In this document: in pieces, positions 1 to 11,169 of the stretch | How positions within the stretch are numbered: position 1 is the stretch's first letter | Layout of the letters: every line of letters starts with the position of its first letter | The notes under the pieces: generated by a model | Seen by the model: the letters and a program-made list of their open reading frames with translations, nothing else | What the model was told of the DNA's origin: nothing | The model's database searches: none | Origin: Tipula vernalis | Taxonomy: Eukaryota > Arthropoda > Insecta > Diptera > Tipulidae | Direction of reading: 5' to 3' | Assembly (NCBI GenBank): GCA_958295665.1 | Contig: OY282558.1 | Location: 28,789,045-28,853,044, forward strand | DNA length: 64,000 nt | Translations under genes and position numbers: made by a program

Positions 1-480
1 TACAGCTCTGAATCGGCTGAGCTATAGTAAGGTGATTTTCTTCGAATCGAACTTTCTTCGAAATGTATGGTATAGCAATTACAGGTCTCGTGACCTATCA
101 TTTGAGGTATCAAGAACCGCAATCGGAGCACAATTGCAGATTTCGGATTTTTACAGCTCTGAATCGGCTGAGCTATAGTAAGATGATTTTCTTCGAATCG
201 AACTTTCTTCGAAATGTATGGTATAGCAATTACAGGTCTCGTGACCTATCATTTGAGGTATCAAGAACCGCAATCGGAGCACAATTGCAGATTTCGGATT
301 TTTACAGCTCTGAATCGGCTGAGCTATATTAAGGTGATTTTCTTCGAATCGAACTTTCTTCGAAATGTATGGTATAGCAATTACAGGTCTCGTGACCTAT
401 CATTTGAGGTATCAAGAACCGCAATCGGAGCACAATTGCAGATTTCGGATTTTTACAGCTCTGAATCGGCTGAGCTATAG

Positions 481-662
481 TAAGGTGATTTTCTTCGAAT
501 CGATTTTTCTGTGAAATGTATGGAAATAATCAACCAATTTTAATGCGGTTTGGCATAATAATTACAAGTCCCGAGACCTATCATTTGAGGTATCAAGAAC
601 CGCAATCGGAGCACAATTGCAAATTTCGGATTTTTACAGCTCTGAATCGGCTGAGCTATAGT
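481..662. repeat. Long variant monomer of array A (copy 1)
   Basis: This monomer is about 181 bp. It carries a different segment after GAAATGTATGG (AAATAATCAACC onward) and reads AAGTCCCGAGACCT where the other copies have AGGTCTCGTGACCT. The altered segment resembles the equivalent part of the 173-bp satellite at 26132-29546. Confidence 0.9.
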
Positions 663-1111
663 AAGGTGATTTTCTTTGAATCGAACTTTTGTTCGAAATG
701 TATGGTATAGCAATTACAGGTCTCGTAACCTATCATTTAAGGTATGAAGAACCGCAATCGGAGCACAATTGCAGATTTCGGATTTTTACAGCTCTGAATC
801 GGCTGAGCTATAGTAAGGTGATTTTCTTCGAATCGAACTTTCTTCGAAATGTATGGTATAGCAATTACAGGTCTCGTGACCTATCATTTAAGGTATCAAA
901 AACCGCAATCGGAGCACAATTGCAGATTTCGGATTTTTACAGCTCTGAATCGGCTGAGCTATAGTAAGGTGATTTTCTTCGAATCGAACTTTCTTCGAAA
1001 TGTATTGTATAGCAATTACAGGTCTCGTGACCTATCATTTGAGGTATCAAGAACCGCAATCGGAGCACAATTGCAGATTTCGGATTTTTACAGCTCTGAA
1101 TCGGCTGAGCT

Positions 1112-1297
1112 ATAGTAAGGTGATTTTCTTCGAATCGATTTTTCTGTGAAATGTATGGAAATAATCAACCAATTTTAATGCGGTTTGGCATAATAATTAC
1201 AAGTCCCGAGACCTATCATTTGAGGTATCAAGAACCGCAATCGGAGCACAATTGCAAATTTCGGATTTTTACAGCTCTGAATCGGCTGAGCTATAGT
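1112..1297. repeat. Long variant monomer of array A (copy 2)
   Basis: Second 181-bp monomer, almost identical to the one at 481-662 and 635 bp downstream of it. Three standard monomers lie between them, which points to a four-monomer higher-order unit. Confidence 0.9.
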
Positions 1298-2651
1298 AAG
1301 GTGATTTTCTTCGAATCGAACGTTCTTCGAAATGTATGGTATAGCAATTACAGGTCTCGTGACCTATCATTTGAGGTATCAAGAACCGCAATCGGAGCAC
1401 AATTGCAGATTTCGGATTTTTACAGCTCTGAATCGGCTGAGCTACAGTAAGGTGATTTTCTTCGAATCGAACTTTCTTCGAAATGTATGGTATAGCAATT
1501 ACAGGTCTCGTGACCTATCATTTAAGGTATCAAGAACCGCAATCGGAGCACAATTGTAAATTTCGGATTGTTACAGCTCTGAATCGGCTGTGCTATAGTA
1601 AGGTGATTTTCTTCGAATCGAACTTTCTTCGAAATGTATGGTATATCAATTACAGGTCTCGTGACCTATCATTTAAGGTATCAAGAACCGCAATCGGAGC
1701 ACAATTGCAGATTTCGGATTTTTACAGCTCTGAATCGGCTGAGCTATAGTAAGGTGATTTTCTTCGAATCGAACTTTCTTCGAAATGTATGGTATAGCAA
1801 TTACAGGTCTCGTGACCTATCATTTGAGGTATCAAGAACCGCAATCGGAGCACAATTGCAGATTTCGGATTTTTACAGCTCTGAATCGGCTGAGCTATAG
1901 TAAGGTGATTTTCTTCGAATCGAACTTTCTTCGAAATGTACGGTATAGCAATTACAGGTCTCGTGACCTATCATTTGAGGTATCAAGAACCGCAATCGGA
2001 GCACAATTGCAGATTTCGGACTTTTACAGCTCTGAATCGGCTGAGCTTGTAAGGTGATTTTCTTCGAATCGAACTTTCTTCGAAATGTATGGTATAGCAA
2101 TTACAGGTCTCGTGACCTATCATTTGAGGTATCAAGAACCGCAATCGGAGCACAATTGCAGATTTCGGATTTTTACAGCTCTGAATCGGCTGAGCTATAG
2201 TAAGGTGATTTTCTTCGAATCGAACTTTCTTCGAAATGTACGGTATAGCAATTACAGGTCTCGTGACCTATCATTTGAGGTATCAAGAACCGCAATCGGA
2301 GCACAATTGCAGATTTCGGATTTTTACAGCTCTGAATCGGCTGAGCTATATTAAGGTGATTTTCTTCGAATCGAACTTTCTTCGAAATGTATGGTATAGC
2401 AATTACAGGTCTCGTGACCTATCATTTAAGGTATCAAGAACCGCAATAGGAGCACAATTGCAGATTTCGGATTTTTACAGCTCTGAATCGGCTGAGCTAT
2501 AGTAAGGTGATTTTTTTCGAATCGAACTTTCTTCGAAATGTATGGTATATCAATTACAGGTCTCGTGACCTATCATTTAAGGTATCAAGAACCGCAATCG
2601 GAGCACAATTGCAGATTTCGAATTTTTACAGCTCTGAATCGGCTGAGCTAT

Positions 2652-3112
2652 TGACTGTTACTTGTGCTCGATATTGCGACATGATAACACAGATCTTTCT
2701 GCAGAAATTGGATGATATTAATGTGGCCAATATGTGGTTTTAACAAGACGGTGCTACATGCCATACAGCCTGCATGCCATACAGCCTGCATGAGCCATTT
2801 CCTGGTCGTGTACTCTCTCGTTTCGGTGATCAGAATTGGCCCCCTAGATCGTGCGATTTAACACTTTAGATTTTTTTATGGGGTTATTTGAAGTCAAAGG
2901 TCTACGTCAACAAGCCTACGACCACCCGTGCATTAGTCATGGACAATTTCAACAAAAAGGGGGCGTATGAGCCAGCAAAGCCGCGAAGGCCATTTGCCCG
3001 ATGTGTTATTCCATAAATAACCCTATATTATTCAATAAAATAAAACAATCTAAAGACTAAAAACTGTGTTTTCTATTTAATTCAAATCTTGGGTTAATTT
3101 TGGGACACCCTT
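2652..3112 (+). pseudogene. Mariner-like transposase remnant (C-terminal part)
   Basis: Conceptual translation in shifting frames shows the C-terminal half of a Tc1/mariner transposase: QDGATCHTA (second catalytic Asp) near 2738-2765, then FPGRV, SRFGDQNWPPRSCDLT (third catalytic Asp) and WGYLKSKVYVNKP near 2800-2925. It is interrupted by stops, frameshifts and a 17-bp tandem duplication (GCCATACAGCCTGCAT) at about 2757-2790. The N-terminal half is missing; the left border is satellite array A. The right end, about 3090-3112, carries TTTTGGGACACCC, which may be the outer terminal repeat. Dead element. Confidence 0.85.
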
Positions 3113-3387
3113 TTCCACCCCAAAATGTAAACAACATTGGCAAGTAATTAGTAATGTCAAAATTTATATTTAACGCAAACCAAAATGGAAATAAATTTAA
3201 TAGATTTGGTTGCATACACTTAAGAATTACTTGTTAGTACATTTTTAGTTAGCATGATTTGTAAGAGCTTTAAAGCTCAAATTTTATTATAACTTAAAAA
3301 TATGTCAACTCGAAAATAAATAAATAGAGTATAATTCATAGAGTATAATTTTTCACGGTATAAATTATCCAAAAACACCATTTTTTT

Positions 3388-3853
3388 AAATCATACAGTC
3401 CACATCAAACGGTAAATTAATCGTGAATGTGTTGTTGACCTTTTAAGTTTATCGACATGTAAGTTCCAATCAACTACCAATCCTAAATACGTATAGAATT
3501 CACCACGTTCAACAGATGAATTATTTATTTGAAGAGATAATGTAGATAATTGATCCATATCAAACATTTTGTTTTCTTTATATTGAGAACTAAATTATTT
3601 TTCTCCAGTCAATTACATAAAACATTAAGATGTCCATGATTTGTACAGTTCAGATTAATTGGAGTGTGTATAATTAACAATACCTCATCGGCATACAATT
3701 GAGCCACACCGTTAAATTTCAGAAACAAAATATCATTTATAAATATTTTAAAGAGCCCAGAATAATTTTAATGTTATTCGGTATTTTGCTCAAGGCGGTT
3801 TCGAGCTGGCCATAGAAAGCGTCTTTGATTTGATCAGGCTTTTCATCAGCTGT
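3388..3853 (-). pseudogene. LINE remnant: endonuclease scrap joined to reverse transcriptase scrap
   Basis: Read on the minus strand from 3853, one frame gives DQIKDAFYGQLETALSKIP followed by IKIILG, resembling the endonuclease of RTE/craniofacial-2-type LINEs. At about 3755 the frame changes and gives FINDILFLKFNGVAQLYADE, the reverse transcriptase palm with YADE in place of YADD, then NLVLNIKKTKCL and GEFYTYLGLVVDWNLH down to about 3390. The conserved blocks are in the right order for a reverse transcriptase but the frame is broken several times. The join at ILG could be chimeric or simply decayed. Confidence 0.7.
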
Positions 3854-3859
3854 GCTAAA

Positions 3860-6800
3860 TAAATTAAATTTTTTTAACTAATTGATAATGGAGTATTGCA
3901 GATGTTGTAAATAAATGCTGCAATAAGTAGTCAGTAACCCTGGTTTATTTTACACGATATAGCATTTTTACGTTTCACAGTACTTAAAAATACTGTAAAT
4001 CAATAAACCCAAATACAATAATGATTATGCGTTTTAAGAACCAAACAATTTAGGAGGACTAGCTACTTACTAAAAAATAAAATGTTTTGGAGCTAATATC
4101 TAAGCAGGAATACACAATAAAAGACAACAAAATGAACTGAAGCAAAAATATGAACATACAGTCTTTTTTTTCTAAATAAAGACAAAAAATAGGAAAATAA
4201 TACACAAAAGGGTGCATTTTTAAACATCATTTGTTTTTCCTGGGTTTATAAAAAAACGATAAGACGTTTTTCGTATTTCTCGATTTTATATTTTTTGTCT
4301 TATTGAAACGTGACTTCAAAGTGCAGAGTCGGTTAATTTTCTTTTACGACAATACGGTTATGTAAAAAGTTATAGGAGTTTGTTGTGTTATATTTTTTAT
4401 ATAATAATACGTAAGCATAATTTACTTGAACGAAAGTCAATTTATTGAAATTTATTTTTGAATTTTTGTTTGGTATGAATTGGCAAAAATGATGCTGAAT
4501 AATTTTAGTATTTTTATTGGTAGCTAAAGATTTCCAGGTTGATAGAATCTGGTTACTTACAATATAAAAAGTTTCAGGTATTGGGTTCGATTTCAGTTGA
4601 GGTTTTAGTTTTTTTTCCGTAGAACGCGTCTTTAGTTTTTAATGGGGAAGTCTCTATGAAAACTCGATATACCAAAAAAGAGTTATCAAATTTTCATTAA
4701 TAACTCAAAAGTTAAAATAGATTACAATAGAACGAATAAAAAATTTATTAAATAAAAATACAAGTTTCGAGTTTTCGCTCTTTGTCAATTTTTTTATCTA
4801 TTCCAGATCTATATTATTAATAATTTCAAGGTCACTCAGTTACGCAGTTTGCGGCAGGGCAGTCGCTCTAAGTGACTAGTGCCTCTCAGGATAAAAATGA
4901 AAACTTCAAACACCTGAATTTCTACCCTTTTATTTCATCCATCTTTATACTAATATATAGCGAAGGCGTAGGACATATTCTACGAAAAACCTAATAGCTG
5001 TGTCCCTCACATAGCCTTTCTGTTTTTTACCATCTGTTTATTTTATTTTAAGGTATATATTTTAATTAATAATTATCTGTTAAAACTGACTTTTCAACAC
5101 CTTATCAAGATGTAATAATTAATGTCTGAAACTATGTATCAATTAATAATAAGGCAGAAGTCAAAGATTAGGGATAGATTTCCTTTCGCTTATGGAAAAT
5201 GTTGGAGTACTAATCCGGAATTTTTTCTACGAAAACTAGATATAATGTTGAAGTTATGGAATATTTTTAAATCACATCAATTTTTCATAGAAAATTATTA
5301 TTTGGAATTTAGAACAAATTTTTAATTTTTAAAATTTTTATTAATTTTGACGGCAAAATTCGACGGTATATTCCGTCATTATCAAGGATATAATTATTAT
5401 ACTATTATACTATAATATATACAATAATTCTATAAAAGTGACTAATTATGTTGTACTCCGTAACGATGGGTTTATACTAGTTTGATTATTCTTGAAATCT
5501 ATATTACTGTTTAAATTGGTCGGCTTTTGCATTCTCTCAATTCTTGTGTTTCGCGGTAGTTTAAAAGTACACAAATTTATACGTCTGCTTTTTTAAAGAT
5601 GAGAGTCCAATTTATCCGAGATCACAATTTTCTATATATCTTAAGTTAGTTAGTTTATTTCTTGTCGAATCCGTTGGATCAATACGTCAAAAGCCCATAT
5701 TTGTGAGATCCCGCATAGAAATTCATATAAAAAACCGCCAAAATGCTTTTTTCGAGGCGTGTTTTGCCCCACTCGCCCCAGCGGCCTTGAGGATCCTACT
5801 GTTTAATACTAATATTTATAGTTTTTTTTTTTTTTTTTAATTATGAAGTTAATATTTTTCTGAAAATTGTAAGAGAATTTAATCAAGTTTCGAACTGAAA
5901 AAAATCAATTCTCTCATCAGGCCATTGCTACTGGACTGATTGTACTTCAATTTTACATTCTATATATAGAATGTATTATTAAGAATTTAATTTGTCTGTC
6001 TGTAATCAGTTGATTTTTCGGCATTTTTTATAGACAAATATATTAATTGTTCATGACAATCCCAATATTTTCGATTTGGTAAATCAGAAAAATACAGAGG
6101 CCAATCGCTCATAACATATCTACTGAAAAAAAATAGAAATATCTTCTCCCCTCCCCGTAATTTTGGCTGAAGACCCAAAGGGTTATACCAATGTATTACT
6201 CTGCAAAAATGAGGACCCTCCATGATTTCTTTATGTTGGTAGTTTGGTTTCGTACTGAAAAGTTGGTCTACTCATCAGGTAGCTACGACCAAACTATAAA
6301 AAATTCCACTCTAGCCACTTACATTAAGTATCTGGCCAGAACGTACTGACATAGCGAATTATTATTCACTACATCAAATATCAAAAACCCATGGAGAAAC
6401 CTCATTTGTGTGTCCAAAATTACGGGAATGGGGGAAGATATTTCTACTACAAATGAATACATTATTAACACAATATCTCTATATAAAAAGTAGTTAAACC
6501 CAGAATTAGAGAATGAATAAATAAAATTCTTTGAATTTTTATGCATTTTATAGGACAACTACGAGTATTCAGGTATTATTTAAGATAATGATCACTTAAA
6601 TATCAATACATTTAACATTTCAGTGCCATGCCATAAATACTCGTAGCACACGATAAATTTTAACGAAAACATATGTATAGTATTATGCTCATTAATTAGC
6701 ATAAACTAAATGGATAATCTTTAGAAACAAGCACGCACATTCAGAATCCTTAAATAGAGCAACAACCACGCACATTCAGAATCCTTAAATAGAGAAGAGC

Positions 6801-8280
6801 ATTATTACACTTCCATATCATCAAACTCGATCTATTAAACGTTTCATAATGTAAAAAGTAAATAAATTTTCATTTCGGAAAAAATAGGAAATAAAATGGA
6901 AAAACCACATAAAAACAGTAGAAATAATAATAAAATCAGTTTCGCACCGTAATTCACTTTTCTTGAAAAAAAAAGTACATTTTGAACATTTTATTGCTTT
7001 TTTAGATTTCCCTTTTGCTTGTAGCAAAATTGAAGGGCCTAAACAGAATGAAGCGTAATTTAAGAAAAGTAAATGTATTTGGCTATATAAAAGGAGGGTT
7101 GATTTTTTATTATTATTATTATTATTTCCAAATGCAAGTTAAATATACATATTTAAATTTGAATTAAATGTTTTCCTAAAGATTTTGTGGGTTTCTGTTT
7201 TTATTTAGTTAGTTTATGTATTATTTTCTCTTATATTGGATGTTGGTTAGGTATTTAAATGTATGAATTAGAATTCAATTAAAAGCTTATACAATTTAAA
7301 ATTTACGTTATGCAATTCGATTGAAAACTAAATAACGCCTTACAGTTTATTTAGAATTAGATTATAACAAATCTAATTTTTTTTTAACTAATCTAGTTAA
7401 ATTTACTTTTTTTGTAGTTCAAATAAATAGTAAATATAGTAATTCTATACAAATGCGGTAAATTCTTAATTAACGCTTCCTTCTTACACGTTTTTGAAAT
7501 GAAATGAATTGAATTTGTATGAACTCAAACATTCCTAGAATTGAATGTTCCCCGATTTTCTGTAAAAATTTGTTTTAAAAATCTCAGAAGAAATTTTCCA
7601 GAATTTAATACATTTTTATTTTTTTTATTTCATTTCAGAAAAATTAATTAGGAACTATAGGCTGGAGTACAATTTTAAACATAAATAACAAAAAATAGAA
7701 TTAATTGGGTTGTACATTTACGGTTCTATTCAAGATTTTGCGTAATTTCGTGGCAATGATCCTTATTGTGTATTCGTATAGGAGCATTACAGCGCTGAAG
7801 AGCAATTTGAGGGCTAACTTATCATCAACTATGAAAATAAATTCTTCTTGAAGTTGTAATTTATAGAGCATGAACCCAAATGGATTATGATTTACCAACA
7901 GAAAACAAAACGTGAACATCATCATGGTTATAAGTCCAATGAACTCTGGAACAGTGTGTTATGTCCAAATTAGGTAATGTTCAATTTCGGTTTATAAAAT
8001 GTGTTAACATTCCAGTTGATAAATTGGTCGGCTTAAACTGATTCACTTCTCGCGCATATGCTGCACACCTATGCTCATGAAATCATCCAGCCTATGCTTA
8101 TGAAATAATCAATCAAATACTTATGCAGAGGGCGTGTGTTTTTTTTATGTCGGAGAAATAAGAGAGGACAGATAGAAAATATATATGGGAAATCCGATAA
8201 ATATTTTCTCTGATGTATCCGAGAAAAATAAACGAAAGTTTTTAAAATCACATAAAAAAATTTTATGTTTTACCTAAATG
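3860..8280. other. AT-rich interval without a recognisable gene
   Basis: Only short, composition-driven open frames (up to 79 codons at 6319-6558 minus) without a recognisable domain, signal peptide plus cysteine frame, or splice structure. It contains a T-tract near 5822, a 35-bp tandem duplication at 6728-6794 and an ATT/TTA run near 7109-7126. Confidence 0.6.
6728..6794. repeat. 35-bp tandem duplication
   Basis: Two near-identical adjacent copies of a unit beginning CAAGCACGCACATTC / CAACCACGCACATTC, each ending TTAAATAGAG. A simple local duplication. Confidence 0.85.
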
Positions 8281-8284
8281 CACA

Positions 8285-9225
8285 GAAGCAGAGCCTTCTA
8301 GAGTACAGAGCCATAATCATATTGACGTATTTTTTAGAAGCTATTTTAGTGGTATAACTTTTCACTGATTTCCATAAAAATCCATAGTAAAAATGGTGTC
8401 CTTTAGCTTCAAGTTTTTCAATGAAAAAAGCAAAAATATTATAAAATGTTTATATAAAAGTTTTCTCCGTATCTTTAATAATAATATCAAGAAGGCTATA
8501 TTGGTATTAAGTAAATATTAATTGTAGAAATATTCAAATTAAATGATTTCTAAAATATATTTTTTTGAACTTTCATTTTGAATAATACATCAAAGTTGGC
8601 TCTGACGAATTAAAATAATACTTGCTAAATTTATCTTTAGTTTTACTATTGTATATAAGATGTCTAAGATGTTTACAGAAAAATACGAAAAAAATTATTT
8701 AATCACAAAAATTGTCACACGTTCTCAACATTTTGTGAATTAGTTTTGCTTTTCCTACAATTTTTTTACTTGAAATTTCTCCAGGTGGTAATTTTTGGTA
8801 TGATTTTACCAAATTTTTTCTTCCATCACTGCCATCTATGTAATTTATATTGACTTAATGACCAAACGAATTGTAGTAAGCTTTTATTTTAATTTGACCA
8901 GAATGCTGTTGTTATGAAATTTTTTTTTTATATTTTAGTTTAAATAAATCAATAATTACAAGAAAATAAAAACGATTTACTTAAAAGACATTCATATATG
9001 TTGAAATTCAAACATTTATGAAAATATTTCAGAAATCATAATTAAGAATTTGTAACATTTTCATTTAAAAATTTGTCTTAGGAAAAAAAAATGATTTCCC
9101 GTATGTTTTGTGTGTTTTACTAAGAAAAGGGTGATTTTTTCCTCGTTTCTAATTCCCTTATATTTAGAAGCTTCCTTTTTTAGACTATAGCTTTGTATAA
9201 TCAAGGTTGCTTTGACAACAGTCAT
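8285..9225 (+). repeat. Interspersed repeat R1, copy 1
   Basis: About 0.9 kb beginning AGAGCCTTCTAGAGTACAGAGCC and ending near ATAATCAAGGTTGCTTTGA. The same succession of blocks recurs at 24887-25684 and, truncated, at 12371-12650. No coding capacity seen. Probably a non-autonomous or decayed transposon; the class could not be determined. Confidence 0.85.
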
Positions 9226-9360
9226 CATGTTTGCCACATCCGAATTTTTGCACAATCCGAATTTTTTTCAGAGAAAAAAGATTGTATTCGAAAATTATCC
9301 GAGCGTAAAAAAGAGAAATAGAAGAAACAGAGCATTCACAATGAAAAAAAATTTTTGCTT

Positions 9361-9447
9361 TTAATTTACAGGTTTGTTTGGATTTCCAACATAACGAGCA
9401 AAAATTTTTGTTCGTTATGTTAGAAATTCGCACAAACCTGTAATTAA
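9361..9447. repeat. Palindrome of about 87 bp
   Basis: Near-symmetric inverted repeat: outer arms TTAATTTACAGGTTTGT (9361-9377) and ACAAACCTGTAATTAA (9432-9447), inner arms AACATAACGA...TTCGTTATGTT around the centre CAAAAATTTTTG. It overlaps the decayed end of the neighbouring LINE fragment. Confidence 0.85.
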
Positions 9448-9454
9448 AAAGAGA

Positions 9455-9855
9455 ATGTTTTCTATGTGATGAATGTCTCTATATTCGAAAGATTTTTCAA
9501 TGAAAAATACAAGAGAATGAAGAGCAGTCTCTACAGATCTCCCCTTGCAATAGGCATGTTGAGATTTGGACCGCTTTTCCGACACAATCGTGCCTCTAAT
9601 ATGAGCTTCTGAAGATTTGTCTTTCCAGTGTTTTAAAAAGGAAGAAAGACAAGCTAATCGGTCTAAGGTCTTTGGGGCGCAGTGTGAGCGTTTTCCCGCC
9701 TTAGATATGAAAACAACCTTCACTTCTGTCCATTTACTAGGAATGTGACATAGTTCTAGGCTGCCTTTGAAAATTACCTATAACCAGGAAATTGTTAGAT
9801 CCGTAGTTTGTTGAATATCCGCAAGGGATAATACCATCGAGTCCAGGCGACTTAT
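9455..9855 (-). pseudogene. LINE reverse transcriptase remnant (jockey/I-like)
   Basis: On the minus strand a frame near 9855-9730 gives PGLDGIIPA and CHIPSKWTEVKVVF, and the following frame (9723-9455) gives VVFISKAGK, a region with LSSFL, and QHAYCKGRSVETALHSLV. These are the conserved blocks of jockey/I-group reverse transcriptases before the YADD palm. The usual RPI block is corrupted, internal residues are lost and the frame ends in the palindrome at 9361-9447. Non-functional. Confidence 0.85.
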
Positions 9856-9858
9856 ATG

Positions 9859-10011
9859 GTTAAAATGATGTTGCTGACAAAATGATACTTGTTACAAATG
9901 CTATGAAAGAAAATTTAGCAATCCGTTAATTAATTTTTAATTAACGGATTGCTAAATTTTCTTTCGTAGCATTTATAACAAGTGTCATTTTGTCAGCAAC
10001 ATCATTTTAAC
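9859..10011. repeat. Near-perfect 153-bp palindrome
   Basis: Two arms of about 75 bp meet at 9935: the left arm starts GTTAAAATGATGTTGCTGAC and the right arm ends GTCAGCAACATCATTTTAAC. The centre is TTAATTAATTTTTAATTAA. The right arm is also the left terminal repeat of the fold-back element at 9935-10770. Confidence 0.9.
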
Positions 10012-10770
10012 TTTATTCCTCGAGAGTCGCTTTCTCTACTTTTACAATCGTCAATTGTCTCCTTGTCCTTTTTTACGATTTAATATATTATTAATACTCG
10101 TAGTAAATGTTTTGTTCCAGCTACATGAATTAAAAATGGCTGAATTAAAAATGTTAGTCAAAAATGAATTAAAAATGTTCATTAATGAAACAAAAAAAGC
10201 AAAAATTGTATGAAAAAGGAAGCCCTTTTTTATTTCAGAAAACTTGTTAAAAAATGAATTAATAAAGTCGCGTTTGTTCATACAAAAATCACAATTCTTA
10301 ATTCATTTTTGATGAACATTTTTATTTCAGCCTTTTTTAATTCGTGTAGGCTTTGTTCCAGTTGTTTTCGCCGCTCTTCCTTTTAATTCCTTTTTAATAT
10401 TTTCTAAAATAATTTATATAAATAATTATGTATAATATTATTAATACCTAGTTTATCAGTTGTATCCGTTTTTGTATTTGAAAAAAAGGGACGATACGAG
10501 CAAAGAGTTTACCATTGGTGTCGTATAGTGATGCCACTTTTTGCAAAACGTGAAGTATTTCGTTCTACTTTAGTAGTGACAACTAGCGGCAATTGTACTT
10601 ACCATTATACTACTTTCGCTCGATCGACCTCCTTTCGGAAAATACGATCTATTGACGATTGTAAAAGTAGAGAAAGCGCCTCTCGAGGAAAACAGTTCAA
10701 ATGAGGCAACTGCCAAAATGACATTTGTCATAAATGCGACGAAAGGAAATTTTGCAATCCGGTAGTTAAA
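9935..10770. mobile_element. Fold-back/MITE-like element with 120-bp inverted ends
   Basis: The segment 9935-10055 (ending CTCTACTTTTACAATCGTCAAT) is matched in inverse at 10651-10770 (beginning ATTGACGATTGTAAAAGTAG). The interior of about 600 bp has no transposase frame, so the element would be non-autonomous. The outermost sequence of the left end is itself duplicated as a palindrome. Confidence 0.75.
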
Positions 10771-10967
10771 AATTGTTTTTATTATCCAAAATATGAATTA
10801 TTTACAATTATTCGCAATCTGGTAAGTAAAAATTGTGTTTACAGTTCAAAATTGGAATTCTTTACAACAATTTCGAACGTCAAATTAGCAGCTACCTCAG
10901 TTTAAAAATTTTCCACTAGGTGGAATCCGTGATGCTCCAATCGTCAATAGGGTCATTTGACGGTTTC

Positions 10968-11165
10968 CGAAAACATCGAAATGAAATTATCGAATGATAA
11001 AATATCGAAAAATGTTTGATCGAAAAAAAACTAATCGAAAATAAAATGTCGAAAAAAATTTAGTGAAAGAAAAACATCGACTTTCGTTTAATCGAATTAT
11101 GATCAAATTTCGACTAACATGTGACATTTTCAAATCGATTGCCCGCAAATGTTAGTCGAAATTCC
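10968..11165. repeat. TCGAAA-rich degenerate repeat with a small palindrome
   Basis: The motif ATCGAAAA or TCGAAAA recurs about eight times, irregularly spaced, between 10968 and 11105. It is followed by an inverted pair, TTTCGACTAACATGTG near 11106 and CAAATGTTAGTCGAAAT near 11146. Confidence 0.7.
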
Positions 11166-11169
11166 ATTA

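Larger units (their letters stand above)
1..2650. repeat. Satellite array A, about 151-bp monomer
   Basis: Head-to-tail tandem array entering from the left edge. The marker ATGTATGG(T) recurs at 63, 214, 365, 516, 698, 849, 1000, 1151, 1332, 1483, 1634, 1785, 1936, 2085, 2236, 2387 and 2538, a spacing of 151 bp except after the two long monomers (181-182 bp) and one 149-bp unit. Each monomer holds a short inverted repeat (AGGTC-TCGT-GACCT) and a TTCGAA-containing dyad. Overlapping reading frames of 75-99 codons recur once per monomer only because the unit is largely stop-free; the unit is not a multiple of three and the frames are not coding. Copies differ by scattered substitutions. The right end runs directly into a mariner remnant. 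Confidence 0.97.

Noticed and set aside
63..2502. Repeated 75-99-codon frames starting MYGIAITGLV across array A
   Set aside because: They recur once per satellite monomer, overlap each other, and the 151-bp unit shifts frame at each copy. No signal peptide or family similarity.
1..2650. Satellite arrays as hammerhead-ribozyme or CRISPR-type repeats
   Set aside because: No CUGANGA/GAAA ribozyme core in either strand of the monomers, and no unique spacers between repeats.
5122..5325. 67-codon plus frame MSETMYQLII...
   Set aside because: No recognisable domain, signal or splice context; its length is expected by chance.
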